48,985 bases of DNA from Oscillospiraceae bacterium (GCA_902784305.1 CACZUK010000004.1:1-48985); one strand, 5' to 3'; shown: positions 30,582 through 39,945, counted from the first letter of the stretch. Notes: generated from the sequence alone by a model not told the origin. Numbers and translations are program-made.

Positions 30582-32216
30582 ATGATAGTGACGATGGGGG
30601 GTCTGGACCACACCACGGCCCCGGTGGAGCTGCGGGAACAGCTCTCCTTTGACGCGCAGCAGGTGCAGGCGCTCAACCGGTCCATCGCGGCCCTGGACGG
30701 GGTCTCGGGGGCGGTGCTGCTGTCCACCTGCAACCGCACGGAATTGTATATCAGCGCGGGCCGCTATGTGCCCCACCCGGGCCAGCTGCTCTGTCAGGCG
30801 GCGGGCCGGGACTGGGAGCGCTTTCGGGAGCACTTCGTCCGCCGGCAGGGGGAGGAGGCCGCGCGGCACCTGATGGAGGTGGCGGCGGGGCTTCACAGCC
30901 GCATCTGGGGCGAGGAGCAGATCGTCACCCAGGTGCGGCAGGCCATGGAGCGCGCCCGGGCGGTCAGGAGCGCGGACGGCCTGCTCAACACCCTCTTCCA
31001 GCGCGCCCTGACGGCGGGCAAGGCGGTGCAGACCCGGGTGACCTTCACGGCGGTGCCCGGCTCCGCCGCGTCTCAGGCGGTGGAGCTGGTGCGGCAGCGG
31101 CTGGGCGGTCTGGAGGGCCGCCGGGCGCTGGTCATCGGCAACGGGGAGATGGGGCGGCTGAGCGCCCGGCTCCTCCAGGCCGCGGGGGCGGAGGTCATCG
31201 TCACGCTGCGCCGCTACCGGCACCGGGAGACGGTGGTGCCCCACGGCTGCACGGCGGTGCCCTACGAGGACCGTCTGGCCCTGATTGACGGGGCGGACGT
31301 GCTCTTTTCGGCCACCACCAGCCCGCATTACACCTTTACGGCGGCACAGGCCCGCTCTCTGCGGCGCTGCCCGCCCTTCCTCATCGACCTGGCCATTCCC
31401 CGGGACATGGAGCCGGAGGCGGCGCTGAGCGGGGTGGAGCTGTACAATGTGGACGACTTCGGGGTCCGGCCCGCCGAGAGCGACGCCGCGGCCCTGAGCA
31501 AGGCCAGAGCCATTGTGGAGGAGCAGCTGGGCGCGCTCCGGGCCTGGAAGGGCTACCGGGACAGCCTGCCTGCCATGGCGGAGCTCAAGGCGGCGCTGGG
31601 CCGTCGTCTGGCCGCCACGGGCGTGACGGACGTGCAGCAGGCGGCGGACCGCTCCGTGGAGCTGCTGCTGGGCGGCTTGCGGACCTGCTACGGTCCCGAG
31701 GACTTGCTGCGCTGCGCGGGGAAAATCGACGCTTTCACCCGCCGCGGCAGGCGAAACGCCTCAAAATGCCGGGAGGAGTTCCCCTTCCCGCTGTTTCTGG
31801 ATTTGCGCGAGCGGCCCGTGGTGGTCGTGGGCGGGGGCGCTGTGGCCCGCCGCCGCATCGACGCCCTGCTGAGCTTCGGGGCGCGGGTGACGGTCATCGC
31901 ACCCACGCTGCGGGGCTCGCCGGAGGGTCTGGACTGGCAGCCGCGGCAGTTCCAGCCGGGCGACACGGCGGGCGCGGCTCTGGTCGTCGCCGCCACGGAC
32001 CGCCGCGCCGTGAACCGTCAGGTGGGCCGGGAGGCCCGGGGCCGGGGCATCCCGGTGAGCGTGGCGGACGCGGCCAGCGAGTGCACCTTCTTCTTCCCGG
32101 CCCTGTGCCGCGGGGAGCGGGTGCTGGCGGGGGTGTGCTCCCGGGGCGCGGACCACGGGGCCGTGGCCAAGGCCGCCGCGTCCATCCGATTGAAGCTGAA
32201 GGAGGAAGCGCTGTGA
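30582..32216 (+). CDS. hemA: Glutamyl-tRNA reductase fused to precorrin-2 dehydrogenase
   Basis: A 544-residue fusion. HemA (about 1-390) has 'GLDHTTAPVELRE', the catalytic Cys50 in 'LLSTCNRTELY', 'GLHSRIWGEEQI' (typically GLxSxVLGExQI) and the NADPH motif 'ALVIGNGEMG'. The second part (about 396-544) is a SirC/Met8-type dehydrogenase with 'VVVVGGGAVARRRIDALL' and 'ASECTFFFPA'. It would link the first committed step to oxidation of precorrin-2. The SirC part replaces the usual STGGKSP loop with 'CSRGADHGA'. I prefer ATG 30582 by family alignment over GTG 30573. The 42-nt gap before it includes a small GGGCGA-TTTT-GCCC hairpin. Confidence 0.92.
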   Translation: MIVTMGGLDHTTAPVELREQLSFDAQQVQALNRSIAALDGVSGAVLLSTCNRTELYISAGRYVPHPGQLLCQAAGRDWERFREHFVRRQGEEAARHLMEVAAGLHSRIWGEEQIVTQVRQAMERARAVRSADGLLNTLFQRALTAGKAVQTRVTFTAVPGSAASQAVELVRQRLGGLEGRRALVIGNGEMGRLSARLLQAAGAEVIVTLRRYRHRETVVPHGCTAVPYEDRLALIDGADVLFSATTSPHYTFTAAQARSLRRCPPFLIDLAIPRDMEPEAALSGVELYNVDDFGVRPAESDAAALSKARAIVEEQLGALRAWKGYRDSLPAMAELKAALGRRLAATGVTDVQQAADRSVELLLGGLRTCYGPEDLLRCAGKIDAFTRRGRRNASKCREEFPFPLFLDLRERPVVVVGGGAVARRRIDALLSFGARVTVIAPTLRGSPEGLDWQPRQFQPGDTAGAALVVAATDRRAVNRQVGREARGRGIPVSVADAASECTFFFPALCRGERVLAGVCSRGADHGAVAKAAASIRLKLKEEAL

Positions 32217-33088
32217 AGCTGCGCATCGGCAGCCGGGCCAGCCGCCTGGCGGTGATCCAGACCGAGCTGGTGATGGACGCGCTGCGTGCCGTCCGGCCGG
32301 AGCTGGAGCTGGAGCTGGTGACCATGACCACCACCGGGGACCGGATTCTGGACCGGACCCTGGAGCAAATCGGCGGCAAGGGCCTGTTCGTGCGGGAGCT
32401 GGACCGGGCGCTGCTGGCCGGGGAGGTGGACCTGTGCGTCCACTCGCTGAAGGATTTGCCCATGCAGCTGCCCCCGGAGCTGCCCATCGCGGCGTATTTT
32501 CGCCGGGAGGACCCCCGGGACGCGCTGGTTTTGCGCCGGGACCTGACGGATTTGCCCCAGCGGCCGGTCATCGGCACGGCCTCAAAGCGGCGGGCGCTGC
32601 AAATCGCGAAGCTGTATGAAAATGTTGAGATAAAGCCCGTCCGGGGCAATGTTCAGACCCGATTGGCGAAGCTGGACGCCGGGGACTACGACGCCCTGAT
32701 TCTCGCCGCCGCGGGACTCAAGCGCTGCGGTCTGGCCGGACGCGTGAGCGCGTATCTGGACCCGGAGCGGTTCCTGCCCGCCGCCGGACAGGGGATTCTG
32801 GCCGTTCAGAGCCGCGCCGGGGCCGTGTGCGAGCTGCTTTCGGCGCTGGACGACCCGGACAGCCGCGCCTGTGCGCTGGCGGAGCGCTCCTTTGCGTCCG
32901 CGCTGGAGGGGGGCTGCACCGCGCCCACCTGTGCCTATGCCACGGCGGAGGGGGAGACTTTGCGGCTGCGGGGGCTGTACCAAACCGGCGCCGGAGCTGT
33001 GCGCCGGGGCGCGCTGGAGGGTCCCCGCGGCGACGCGGAGGCCCTGGGCCGTGCGCTGGCGGAACGCCTGAGAGGAGAAACGCTATGA
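32213..33088 (+). CDS. hemC: Hydroxymethylbilane synthase (porphobilinogen deaminase)
   Basis: A 291-residue HemC that polymerises four porphobilinogens. 'LRIGSRASRLAVIQTE', 'GKGLFVRELDRALL', 'VHSLKDLPMQ', 'GTASKRRALQI' and 'PAAGQGILAVQ' are present, and the Cys in 'EGGCTAPTCAYA' is the dipyrromethane attachment site. GTG start with AAGGAGGA upstream; overlaps hemA by 4 nt. Confidence 0.96.
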   Translation: MKLRIGSRASRLAVIQTELVMDALRAVRPELELELVTMTTTGDRILDRTLEQIGGKGLFVRELDRALLAGEVDLCVHSLKDLPMQLPPELPIAAYFRREDPRDALVLRRDLTDLPQRPVIGTASKRRALQIAKLYENVEIKPVRGNVQTRLAKLDAGDYDALILAAAGLKRCGLAGRVSAYLDPERFLPAAGQGILAVQSRAGAVCELLSALDDPDSRACALAERSFASALEGGCTAPTCAYATAEGETLRLRGLYQTGAGAVRRGALEGPRGDAEALGRALAERLRGETL

Positions 33089-34596
33089 CAGGCAAGGTGA
33101 CGCTGGTGGGCGCCGGGCCGGGGGACCCCGGTCTGCTGACCCTCCGGGGGCTGGAGGCGCTGCAATCGGCGGAGGTGGTGGTCTATGACCGGCTGGTGGG
33201 CGAGGAGATTCTGAACCTCATCCCCGCCTCCGCGCAGCGCGTGGACGTGGGCAAGCACCCCGGCCATCACCCGGTGCCCCAGTGGAGCATCAACGAAATA
33301 TTGCTGAAAGAGGCTCAAAAGGGCCGCAATGTGGTCCGGCTCAAGGGCGGCGACCCCTACCTCTTCGGCCGGGGCGCGGAGGAGCTGGAGCTGCTTCAAA
33401 AGCACGGCGTGCCCTTCGAGGTGGTCAGCGGCGTGACCTCGGCGCTGGCGGCGCCCGCGGCGGCGGGGATTCCCGTCACGCACCGGGACTGGGCCTCGTC
33501 GGTACACATCGTCACCGGCCACGCCCGCTCGGGCAAGGCGCTGGACCTCAACTTTTCGGCGCTGACTGCGGCCGGGGGCACCTGTGTCTTCCTGATGGGC
33601 ATGGCGGCGCTGGAGGGCATCTGCACCGGCCTGCTGGCGGCGGGCATGGACCCCGACACCCCCGCGGCGGTGGTGGAGCGGGGGACCCTCCCCGGCCAGC
33701 GCAAGGTGGTGTCCACTTTGGCCCGGCTGGCGGCGGAGGTCCGCTCGGCGGGTCTGAGCAACCCGGCCGTCATCGTGGTGGGGCCGGTGGCGGCCCTCTC
33801 GGAGGCGCTGGACTGGCGTTCCGCCCGGCCCCTAACGGGCCAGAGGGTGATTGTCACCCGCAGCGCCGGGCGCGGAGAGGCCCTGTGCCGCTCTCTGCGG
33901 GCGCTGGGGGCCGAGGTGCTGAACTGCCCAACTGTTTCCACTGTTTCCACGGTGGATTCCGAAAAATTGACAAAAATTCTGAACCTGTCAAAACAGATAC
34001 AGTGGATAGCCTTTACCAGTGCCGCCGGGGTGGAGGCGGTGTTCTCCGCCCTCTGGGAGGCGGGTCTGGACGCCCGGAGCCTGGGCGCGGTGCGCTTCGC
34101 GGCCATCGGACCGGCCACGGCCCGGGCGCTGGAGGCCCAGCGTCTGCGCGCGGATTTCGTCCCGGCGCTCTACGACTCCGAGCACCTGGCCCGGGGGCTG
34201 GCGGAGCGTCTGGAGGGCGGCACAGTCCTGCTGCTGCGCTCGGCCATCGCCACGCCGACCCTGAGCCGCGTGCTCACGGAGGCGGGTGCCTCCTGGCTGG
34301 AGGTCCCGGTGTACGACGCGCGGCTCCCGGAGGAGCCGGACCCGGCCCTGACGGCCTGGCTGGAACGGGGGGAGAGCCTTGTGACCTTCTCCTCCGGCTC
34401 CACGGTGCGGGGCTTCGTGCGCGCGCTGGAGCCGGGCGCGGACCTGAGCCGGGTGCGGGGCGTGAGCATCGGGGCCCAGACGGCGGCGGTGTGCGCACAA
34501 AACGGAATCCCCACCCTTGTGGCCGCCGAGGCCACGGAGCGGGGACTGATTGACCTGATTTTGAACCAATTTGGTGAGAGGAGAGCAGAACCATGA
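33085..34596 (+). CDS. cobA-hemD: Fused uroporphyrinogen-III C-methyltransferase / uroporphyrinogen-III synthase
   Basis: A 503-residue fusion. The CobA/SUMT domain (about 1-245) has 'LVGAGPGDPGLLTLRG', 'VVYDRLV', 'VVRLKGGDPYLFGRG', 'GVTSALAAPAAAGIPVTHR' blocks and 'GMAALEGI'. The HemD domain (about 248-503) starts 'GQRVIVTRSAGRGEAL' and contains 'WIAFTSAAGVEAVF' and 'LVTFSSGSTVRGF'. It makes and methylates uroporphyrinogen III in one polypeptide. A small 9-bp tandem duplication near 33935 encodes the TVSTVSTV stretch. ATG overlaps hemC by 4 nt. Confidence 0.95.
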   Translation: MTGKVTLVGAGPGDPGLLTLRGLEALQSAEVVVYDRLVGEEILNLIPASAQRVDVGKHPGHHPVPQWSINEILLKEAQKGRNVVRLKGGDPYLFGRGAEELELLQKHGVPFEVVSGVTSALAAPAAAGIPVTHRDWASSVHIVTGHARSGKALDLNFSALTAAGGTCVFLMGMAALEGICTGLLAAGMDPDTPAAVVERGTLPGQRKVVSTLARLAAEVRSAGLSNPAVIVVGPVAALSEALDWRSARPLTGQRVIVTRSAGRGEALCRSLRALGAEVLNCPTVSTVSTVDSEKLTKILNLSKQIQWIAFTSAAGVEAVFSALWEAGLDARSLGAVRFAAIGPATARALEAQRLRADFVPALYDSEHLARGLAERLEGGTVLLLRSAIATPTLSRVLTEAGASWLEVPVYDARLPEEPDPALTAWLERGESLVTFSSGSTVRGFVRALEPGADLSRVRGVSIGAQTAAVCAQNGIPTLVAAEATERGLIDLILNQFGERRAEP

Positions 34597-35576
34597 AGCT
34601 GACAAAGCGGCCCCGCCGCCTGAGGAGCAGCGAGAGCCTGAGAAAACTGGTCCGGGAGACCCGCGTGAGCCCGGAGAGCCTGATTTACCCCGTGTTTTTC
34701 GTGGAGGGGGAGGGCGTGAAGCGGGAGATTCCCTCCATGCCGGGGCAGTACCACTGGTCCGTGGACCGCGCCGGGGAGCTGGTGGAGCTGTGCCGCTGCG
34801 CCGGGGTGAGCCGCCTGCTGCTCTTCGGCATTCCGGACCACAAGGACGGCTGCGCCAGCGCCGCTTTTGACCCGGAGGGCATCATTCAGCGCGCGATGCG
34901 GGCCCTCAAGGCCCTTGCGCCGGAGTTCTACCTCATCACGGACGTGTGCATGTGCGAGTACACCGACCACGGCCACTGCGGCATCCTCCACGGCCGCGAG
35001 GTGGACAACGACGCCACGCTGGAGGTGCTCTCGCGCATCGCCCTCTCCCATGTGGAGGCGGGGGCGGACATGGTGGCCCCTTCGGACATGATGGACGGCA
35101 GAATCGCGGCCATTCGGACAATTCTGGACGAAAACGGCCATGAAAACACCCCGATTCTCTCCTATGCGGCGAAGTACGCCTCCGCCTTCTACGGGCCCTT
35201 CCGGGAGGCGGCGGGGAGCGCTCCGGCTTTCGGGGACCGGCGGGGCTACCAGATGGACCCCCACAACGTCCGCGAGGCGCTGAAGGAGTGCGCGCTGGAC
35301 GTGGAGGAGGGCGCGGACCTGCTGATGGTCAAGCCCGCGCTGGCCTATCTGGACGTGATTGCCAAGGTGAAGCAGCGCTTTGACCTGCCCCTGTGCGCCT
35401 ACGCGGTGTCGGGGGAGTACGCCATGGCCAAGGCCGCGGCGGCGGCGGGCCTCATCGACGAGTACCGGGTGATGTGCGAGAGCGCCGTGGCCGTGTACCG
35501 GGCGGGTGCGGACCTGCTCATCACCTACTACGCCCCGGAGCTGGCCGGGGCCATGCGAAGGGGGGACCTGGGATGA
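34593..35576 (+). CDS. hemB: Delta-aminolevulinic acid dehydratase (porphobilinogen synthase)
   Basis: A 327-residue HemB. The Cys-rich 'DVCMCEYTDHGHCGIL' indicates the Zn-dependent active-site type. Schiff-base lysines lie in 'SYAAKYASAFYGPFREA' and 'LLMVKPALAYLD', and 'APSDMMDGRI' is conserved. GAGAGGAGAG precedes the ATG, which overlaps cobA-hemD by 4 nt. Confidence 0.97.
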   Translation: MKLTKRPRRLRSSESLRKLVRETRVSPESLIYPVFFVEGEGVKREIPSMPGQYHWSVDRAGELVELCRCAGVSRLLLFGIPDHKDGCASAAFDPEGIIQRAMRALKALAPEFYLITDVCMCEYTDHGHCGILHGREVDNDATLEVLSRIALSHVEAGADMVAPSDMMDGRIAAIRTILDENGHENTPILSYAAKYASAFYGPFREAAGSAPAFGDRRGYQMDPHNVREALKECALDVEEGADLLMVKPALAYLDVIAKVKQRFDLPLCAYAVSGEYAMAKAAAAAGLIDEYRVMCESAVAVYRAGADLLITYYAPELAGAMRRGDLG

Positions 35577-36859
35577 AAAGCTCCGAGGCGCTGTTTGCGC
35601 GGGCGGTGAAGGTGCTGCCCGGCGGCGTGAACTCCCCAGTGCGGGCCTGCGGCAACGTGGGCATGACCCCCCGCTTCATCGCCCGGGCCAAGGGCGCGCA
35701 CCTGTGGGACGTGGAGTGCCGCCGCTACATCGACTATGTGGGCTCCTGGGGCCCGATGATTCTGGGCCACGACTTCCCGGAGGTCACCGAGGCGGTGCAG
35801 GCCGCCGTGAAAAACGGCCTGTCCTTCGGCGCGCCCTGCGAGGCGGAGGTGCGGATGGCCGAGCTGATGTGCGCTCTGGTGCCGGGTCTGGAGATGGTGC
35901 GCATGGTCAGCTCCGGCACAGAGGCGGTGATGTCCGCGCTGCGGGTGGCCAGAGGCGCCACGGGCCGGTCAAAAATCATCAAGTTTGCGGGCAACTACCA
36001 CGGCCACTGCGACGCCATGCTGGTCAAGGCCGGCTCCGGCGCGCTGACGGGCGGCCGACCCGACTCCCTGGGCGTGACGCCCGGCGCGGCGGGGGACACC
36101 CTGACGGCGAACTACAACGATTTGGAGAGCGTCCGCAGCCTGCTCTCTGCCCACCCGGGGGAGGTGGCGGCCATCATCGTGGAGCCCGTGGCGGCGAACA
36201 TGGGCGTGGTGCCGCCGGAGCCGGGCTTTCTGGAGGGTCTGCGGAGGCTGTGCGACGAGAGCGGCGCGCTGCTGATTTTCGACGAGGTCATCACCGGCTT
36301 CCGGCTGGCTCTGGGCGGCGCGCAGGAGTTCTTCGGGGTCCGGGCGGATTTGGTGACCTTTGGCAAAATCATCGGCGGCGGCATGCCCGTGGGCGCTTAC
36401 GGCGGCAAACGGGCGCTGATGGAGCTGGTGGCACCCTGCGGCGGGGTGTACCAGGCGGGCACCCTGTCCGGGAACCCGGTGGCGATGGCCGCGGGTCTGG
36501 CCCAGCTGCGGCATCTCCGGGACCACGCGGAGCTCTACGACGAGCTGAGCAAACGCGGCGCGTATCTGGCCCAGTGCCTCCGGGTGCTGGGGGAGCGGAC
36601 GCAGGTGCCCGTGCAGGTGAATCAAATCGGGTCCCTGCTGACGGTGTTCTTCACCGAAGCGCCGGTGACGAACTTCCAGGGCGCCTGTGCGAGCGATTTG
36701 GACCGCTTCGGGCGCTGGTATCGGGGCCTGCTGGAGCGGGGCATCTACACCGCGCCCAGCCAGTTTGAGGCCCTGTTCCTCTCCGCGGCCCACACGGAGG
36801 AGGATTTCAGCCGCACGCTGGAGGCGGCGGAGGAGACGCTGCGGCAGCTGCGGCGCTGA
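35573..36859 (+). CDS. hemL: Glutamate-1-semialdehyde 2,1-aminomutase
   Basis: A 428-residue PLP enzyme producing 5-aminolevulinate. Typical blocks: 'PGGVNSPVRACGNVG', 'GSWGPMILGHDFPEV', 'MVSSGTEAVMSALRVARG', 'GNYHGHCDAMLVKAGSG', 'LIFDEVITGFR', 'TFGKIIGGGMPVGAYGG' (PLP lysine) and 'YQAGTLSGNPVAMAAG'. It completes the C5 route with HemA. ATG overlaps hemB by 4 nt. Confidence 0.97.
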   Translation: MKSSEALFARAVKVLPGGVNSPVRACGNVGMTPRFIARAKGAHLWDVECRRYIDYVGSWGPMILGHDFPEVTEAVQAAVKNGLSFGAPCEAEVRMAELMCALVPGLEMVRMVSSGTEAVMSALRVARGATGRSKIIKFAGNYHGHCDAMLVKAGSGALTGGRPDSLGVTPGAAGDTLTANYNDLESVRSLLSAHPGEVAAIIVEPVAANMGVVPPEPGFLEGLRRLCDESGALLIFDEVITGFRLALGGAQEFFGVRADLVTFGKIIGGGMPVGAYGGKRALMELVAPCGGVYQAGTLSGNPVAMAAGLAQLRHLRDHAELYDELSKRGAYLAQCLRVLGERTQVPVQVNQIGSLLTVFFTEAPVTNFQGACASDLDRFGRWYRGLLERGIYTAPSQFEALFLSAAHTEEDFSRTLEAAEETLRQLRR

Positions 36860-36883
36860 TGAGGAGAAGGGGGACAATCGGCG

Positions 36884-37867
36884 TTGACAATCAAACGAAA
36901 CGAGACCATTGACGTGCTGCGCATTCCGGCCAGCGTGGCGGTGCTGTTCTGTCATGTGAGCTTTCCGGCTCCGGTGGACGACTACACGGTGGCGGTGTGC
37001 CGCTACGCGGTGCCCTTTTTCTACCTGGTCACGGGCTGGTTCCTCTGGCGGGAGGACGAGGTGCGCGGACGGCGGGCGATGCTGCGCTCCCTGCGCACGA
37101 CGCTGCGGATGCTCTTCATGGCCACGGTCATCAGCCTGCCCGCCACCATGATCGGCAATCTCATCAAGGGAAAGCCCTTCCAGGTGTGGCTGGACCACTA
37201 CCGGACGCCGGAGACGCTGCACGAGTTTCTGCTCTACAACCGTTCCACCTTCATCAGCTCCATCACCTGGTACCTCTTCGCGCTGCTCTACGCCCAGGTG
37301 ATTTATCTGGTGCTGGTGCGCATCCGGCTGCGTCCGCTGCTGTGCGCCCTCAGCCCGGTGCTGCTGGCGGCGGGGGTGTACCGGGTGTCGGTGCTGCATC
37401 TGCCCTGGTACTACACGGGCAACTGGCTGTACACGGCTCTGCCGCTGCTGGTGCTGGGAACGGTGCTGCGGGAGCGGGGCTGGTGTCAGAAGCTCCCGGC
37501 GTGGTCCGCCTGGGTCATGGTGGTGCTGGGTACCGGTCTGACGCTGTGGGAGACCTCCTGGAACGGTCAGCGCTTTCTCACCGTCGGCGTGCTGATGCTG
37601 GCCTTTGGGATGTTCACCCTGGCCATTCAGGGCTGGGGCATGCAATGGAAGAGCTGGCTGACCCGCTTCGGCCGGGAGGCCACGCCGGTGATTTTCCTGG
37701 TGCACTGCCCGCTGCGGGAGATGATTTACGCCTGGACCGGCAAGCCGGAGGGCGTTCTGGGCTGGCAGATGCCCTTTGTGATTCTGGATCTGAGCGTGGT
37801 CATCGCCCTGGTGGTGATGCTGGTGCGCGCCGTGACGCGGGAGCTGAAACGGGTTCAAATGCTGTAA
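36884..37867 (+). CDS. Acyltransferase-3 family membrane protein
   Basis: A 327-residue protein with about ten hydrophobic segments and the acyltransferase_3 plan: N-terminal 'NETIDVLRIPASVAVLFCHVSF' blocks (IDVLRI, LFCHVSF with the conserved His) and 'AVPFFYLVTGWFLW'. Such enzymes O-acetylate or O-acylate surface carbohydrates or other membrane-accessible substrates. It starts at TTG 36884 with AGGAGAAGGGGGA upstream, 24 nt after hemL, and no terminator separates them. Its position may only reflect read-through. Confidence 0.82.
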   Translation: MTIKRNETIDVLRIPASVAVLFCHVSFPAPVDDYTVAVCRYAVPFFYLVTGWFLWREDEVRGRRAMLRSLRTTLRMLFMATVISLPATMIGNLIKGKPFQVWLDHYRTPETLHEFLLYNRSTFISSITWYLFALLYAQVIYLVLVRIRLRPLLCALSPVLLAAGVYRVSVLHLPWYYTGNWLYTALPLLVLGTVLRERGWCQKLPAWSAWVMVVLGTGLTLWETSWNGQRFLTVGVLMLAFGMFTLAIQGWGMQWKSWLTRFGREATPVIFLVHCPLREMIYAWTGKPEGVLGWQMPFVILDLSVVIALVVMLVRAVTRELKRVQML

Positions 37868-37902
37868 AAATGGCTCTTCCGCCGATGGAAGAGCCATTTT
37901 TT
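37866..37902 (+). terminator. Terminator closing the cobalamin/tetrapyrrole operon
   Basis: AAATGGCTCTTCC pairs perfectly with GGAAGAGCCATTT around a GCCGAT loop, followed by TTTTTT. It begins at the acyltransferase stop codon and is the first strong terminator after 13786. Confidence 0.93.
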
Positions 37903-37968
37903 GGGATAATTGGACCGCACAGACCCGGGTAAGCGCCGAAGCAGCCCCCGGGGCGGCGATACGGGCGC

Positions 37969-38760
37969 TTATGCCTCACGGCCGGGCCGGGCGAAGCGGG
38001 CGTGGGGCCTCAGAAAGTCGTTCAGGCACACGATTTCGTTGTAGCACAGCCGCAGCCGGTACTTTTCGTTGGTCTGGTCCTGATGCAGATGCCCGGCGAA
38101 CCAGTAGCGGAAGCTGGTGCTCAGATAGACCTCCGAGAGGTAGTCCCGGGTGGGCTCGGAGGGCATCAGGCCGGTGAGGCTGGGCGCGATGAGGCACTGG
38201 GGGATGGTGTGGGTGAGGATGAAGTCCACCCTGTGGCCGTGGGCGGCCAGGGTTTCGAGGCCGTGGTCCCGCTCGGCCCGGCTGGGAATCTCCTCCTCCC
38301 ACCAGGAGTAGCCCGCGGTGCGGTACTCCTTGTCGTGGCTCTCCGCGCCGCCCATGACCCAGAAGGTGAAGCCGTCCAGGTCGTAGCACTCGCCCCGCTT
38401 GAGGTGCAGCACGTTGTCGGCCAGCGGGTGGACGTTCACCAGACCGCCCTTCCAGCTGGATGTGGGCCGGGCGTACCAATAGGGATGGTTGTCGTGGTTG
38501 CCGTCCAGCCAGAGAATGGTGTAGGGCTGCTGGGAGAGCCATTTGCACCAGTAGTGGCAGCTCTTCTGGCTGGAGCGCTCGCGCTGATTTGCGGGCATTT
38601 TGTCCAGCGGGTCCGCGTCCGTGGAGAGGAAGGGGAAGCCGAAGTCGCCGCAGACGATGAGGTAATCGTCCCGGTTGAGCCTTTTGCCCTTGGGGAAGCG
38701 CTTGCGGGCCAGTTTTTCGATGTCCAGGCCGCCGTGGGTATCACCGGTAATAAAAATCAC
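37969..38760 (-). CDS. Calcineurin-like metallophosphoesterase
   Basis: A 263-residue phosphoesterase with all family motifs in order: 'ITGDTHGG', 'IVCGDFGFP', 'LDGNHDNHP', 'ILTHTIP' and 'WFAGHLHQD'. A two-metal centre is therefore likely. GTG 38760 has AGAGG 8 nt upstream; GTG 38769 is an alternative adding three residues. Substrate unknown. It is downstream of, and on the same strand as, the LysR gene. Confidence 0.9.
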   Translation of the reverse strand: MIFITGDTHGGLDIEKLARKRFPKGKRLNRDDYLIVCGDFGFPFLSTDADPLDKMPANQRERSSQKSCHYWCKWLSQQPYTILWLDGNHDNHPYWYARPTSSWKGGLVNVHPLADNVLHLKRGECYDLDGFTFWVMGGAESHDKEYRTAGYSWWEEEIPSRAERDHGLETLAAHGHRVDFILTHTIPQCLIAPSLTGLMPSEPTRDYLSEVYLSTSFRYWFAGHLHQDQTNEKYRLRLCYNEIVCLNDFLRPHARFARPGREA

Positions 38761-38793
38761 AGAAAACACCTCTAATTTCGCCAGTTTTGTCAG

Positions 38794-39696
38794 TTATACG
38801 TTCATCCAGCCCTCGTCCATCATGTACCCCAGAATCTCCTTGCGCAGCGACTGGGCCGCGGGGGAGATGAAGTCCGGGTAGACGGTCAGCAGGCCGATGG
38901 TGATGGAGATGGGCGGCTCCAGCGGGTAGAGCCGGGTGTCGCTGGGGTTGCACTGGGCGGCCAGCGCCGAGGTGACGCACAGCCCGAAGCCCCGCTCCAC
39001 CAGCGTGTGGCAGGTGCCGTCCGTCTCAATGCGAAAGTCGGAGTCGGCCTCCACGCCGTTGCGGCGCAGAAACTCCATGGCCTCGGTGTCGTAGCCCTCC
39101 AGCTGGAGGATGACGGGCATCTTTTGAAAGTCCGCGGAGCTGAGCTGGTCCCCCCGCTCGGGCACGTAGTCCCGGGGCGCGATGCACACCATCTGCGTCC
39201 GGTGCAGGGGGATGAAGGAGGGGTAATTGCGCAGATTCACGTCCCCCAGCACGGATTTGCTGATGGCCAGGTCCACCTCGCCCTGCTCAATCCACTCCCG
39301 GATGCTCAAATCGCCGGACTGCATCACCACCACCTTCACATTGGGGTGCTTCTTGCGAAAGCGCAGCAGGATGTCCGGCAGCCACAGCTTGGTGGCGGTG
39401 TTGCTGGCCGCGATGCGCACCATGCCGCTGCTGCTCTCCTTGAGGCTGCGCAGCTCCTGCTCCAGCGCGTCGCCGGTCTTGAGCAGATTTTGCACATAGG
39501 GCAGCAGCAGCTGCCCGTTGACGGTCAGCGCCACGCTGGAGCGGCTGCGGATGAGCAGGGAGTAGCCGCACTCCTCCTCCAGCTTGGAGACCATATGGCT
39601 CACGGCGCTGGTGCTCAGGTGGAGGGCCCGGGCCGCCTTGAGAAAGCTGCCCTGCTCCACCACGGTCATCAGCACCTCCCAGGGATAGGTGTTCAC
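38794..39696 (-). CDS. LysR-family transcriptional regulator
   Basis: A 300-residue LTTR. The N-terminal winged helix spans about 1-60 ('QGSFLKAARALHLSTSAVSH', 'LEEECGYSLLIRS') and the C-terminal effector domain follows ('RIAASNTATKLWLPDIL', 'GEVDLAISKS'). I prefer GTG 39696, which has GAGG 8 nt upstream and gives the usual LysR N-terminus; ATG 39702 and GTG 39705 are too close to that site. It diverges from the 28-codon gene at 40062, with a TTGAA-N6-TTCAA palindrome between them. Confidence 0.93.
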   Translation of the reverse strand: MNTYPWEVLMTVVEQGSFLKAARALHLSTSAVSHMVSKLEEECGYSLLIRSRSSVALTVNGQLLLPYVQNLLKTGDALEQELRSLKESSSGMVRIAASNTATKLWLPDILLRFRKKHPNVKVVVMQSGDLSIREWIEQGEVDLAISKSVLGDVNLRNYPSFIPLHRTQMVCIAPRDYVPERGDQLSSADFQKMPVILQLEGYDTEAMEFLRRNGVEADSDFRIETDGTCHTLVERGFGLCVTSALAAQCNPSDTRLYPLEPPISITIGLLTVYPDFISPAAQSLRKEILGYMMDEGWMNV

Positions 39697-39945
39697 GCGC
39701 ATCACCTCACGAGATTGCTGTCCTTAGTGTACCAGAAAAGTCCGCGGAAGGGAAGAGGAAGGTTGAGCATTTCTTCAACGAACTTTGAGGCGGATGAGGC
39801 CCGCGTCCCCCTTCCGCCGCCTTGGGCGGGGCGGAAAAAGCCGTCCCGGCGGCCTGTTATCCGTCTCCGGGGCCACGCGGCGGCGGAGCTGTCCCTGAGA
39901 CGGGGACGCGGGGGGCTTTGGGCGCGGATTTGGGGATGCAGATAC

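Noticed and set aside
36112-37897. Long minus-strand frame opposite hemL and the acyltransferase gene
   Set aside because: Histidine/glutamine-rich shadow across two unrelated genes, without start signals.
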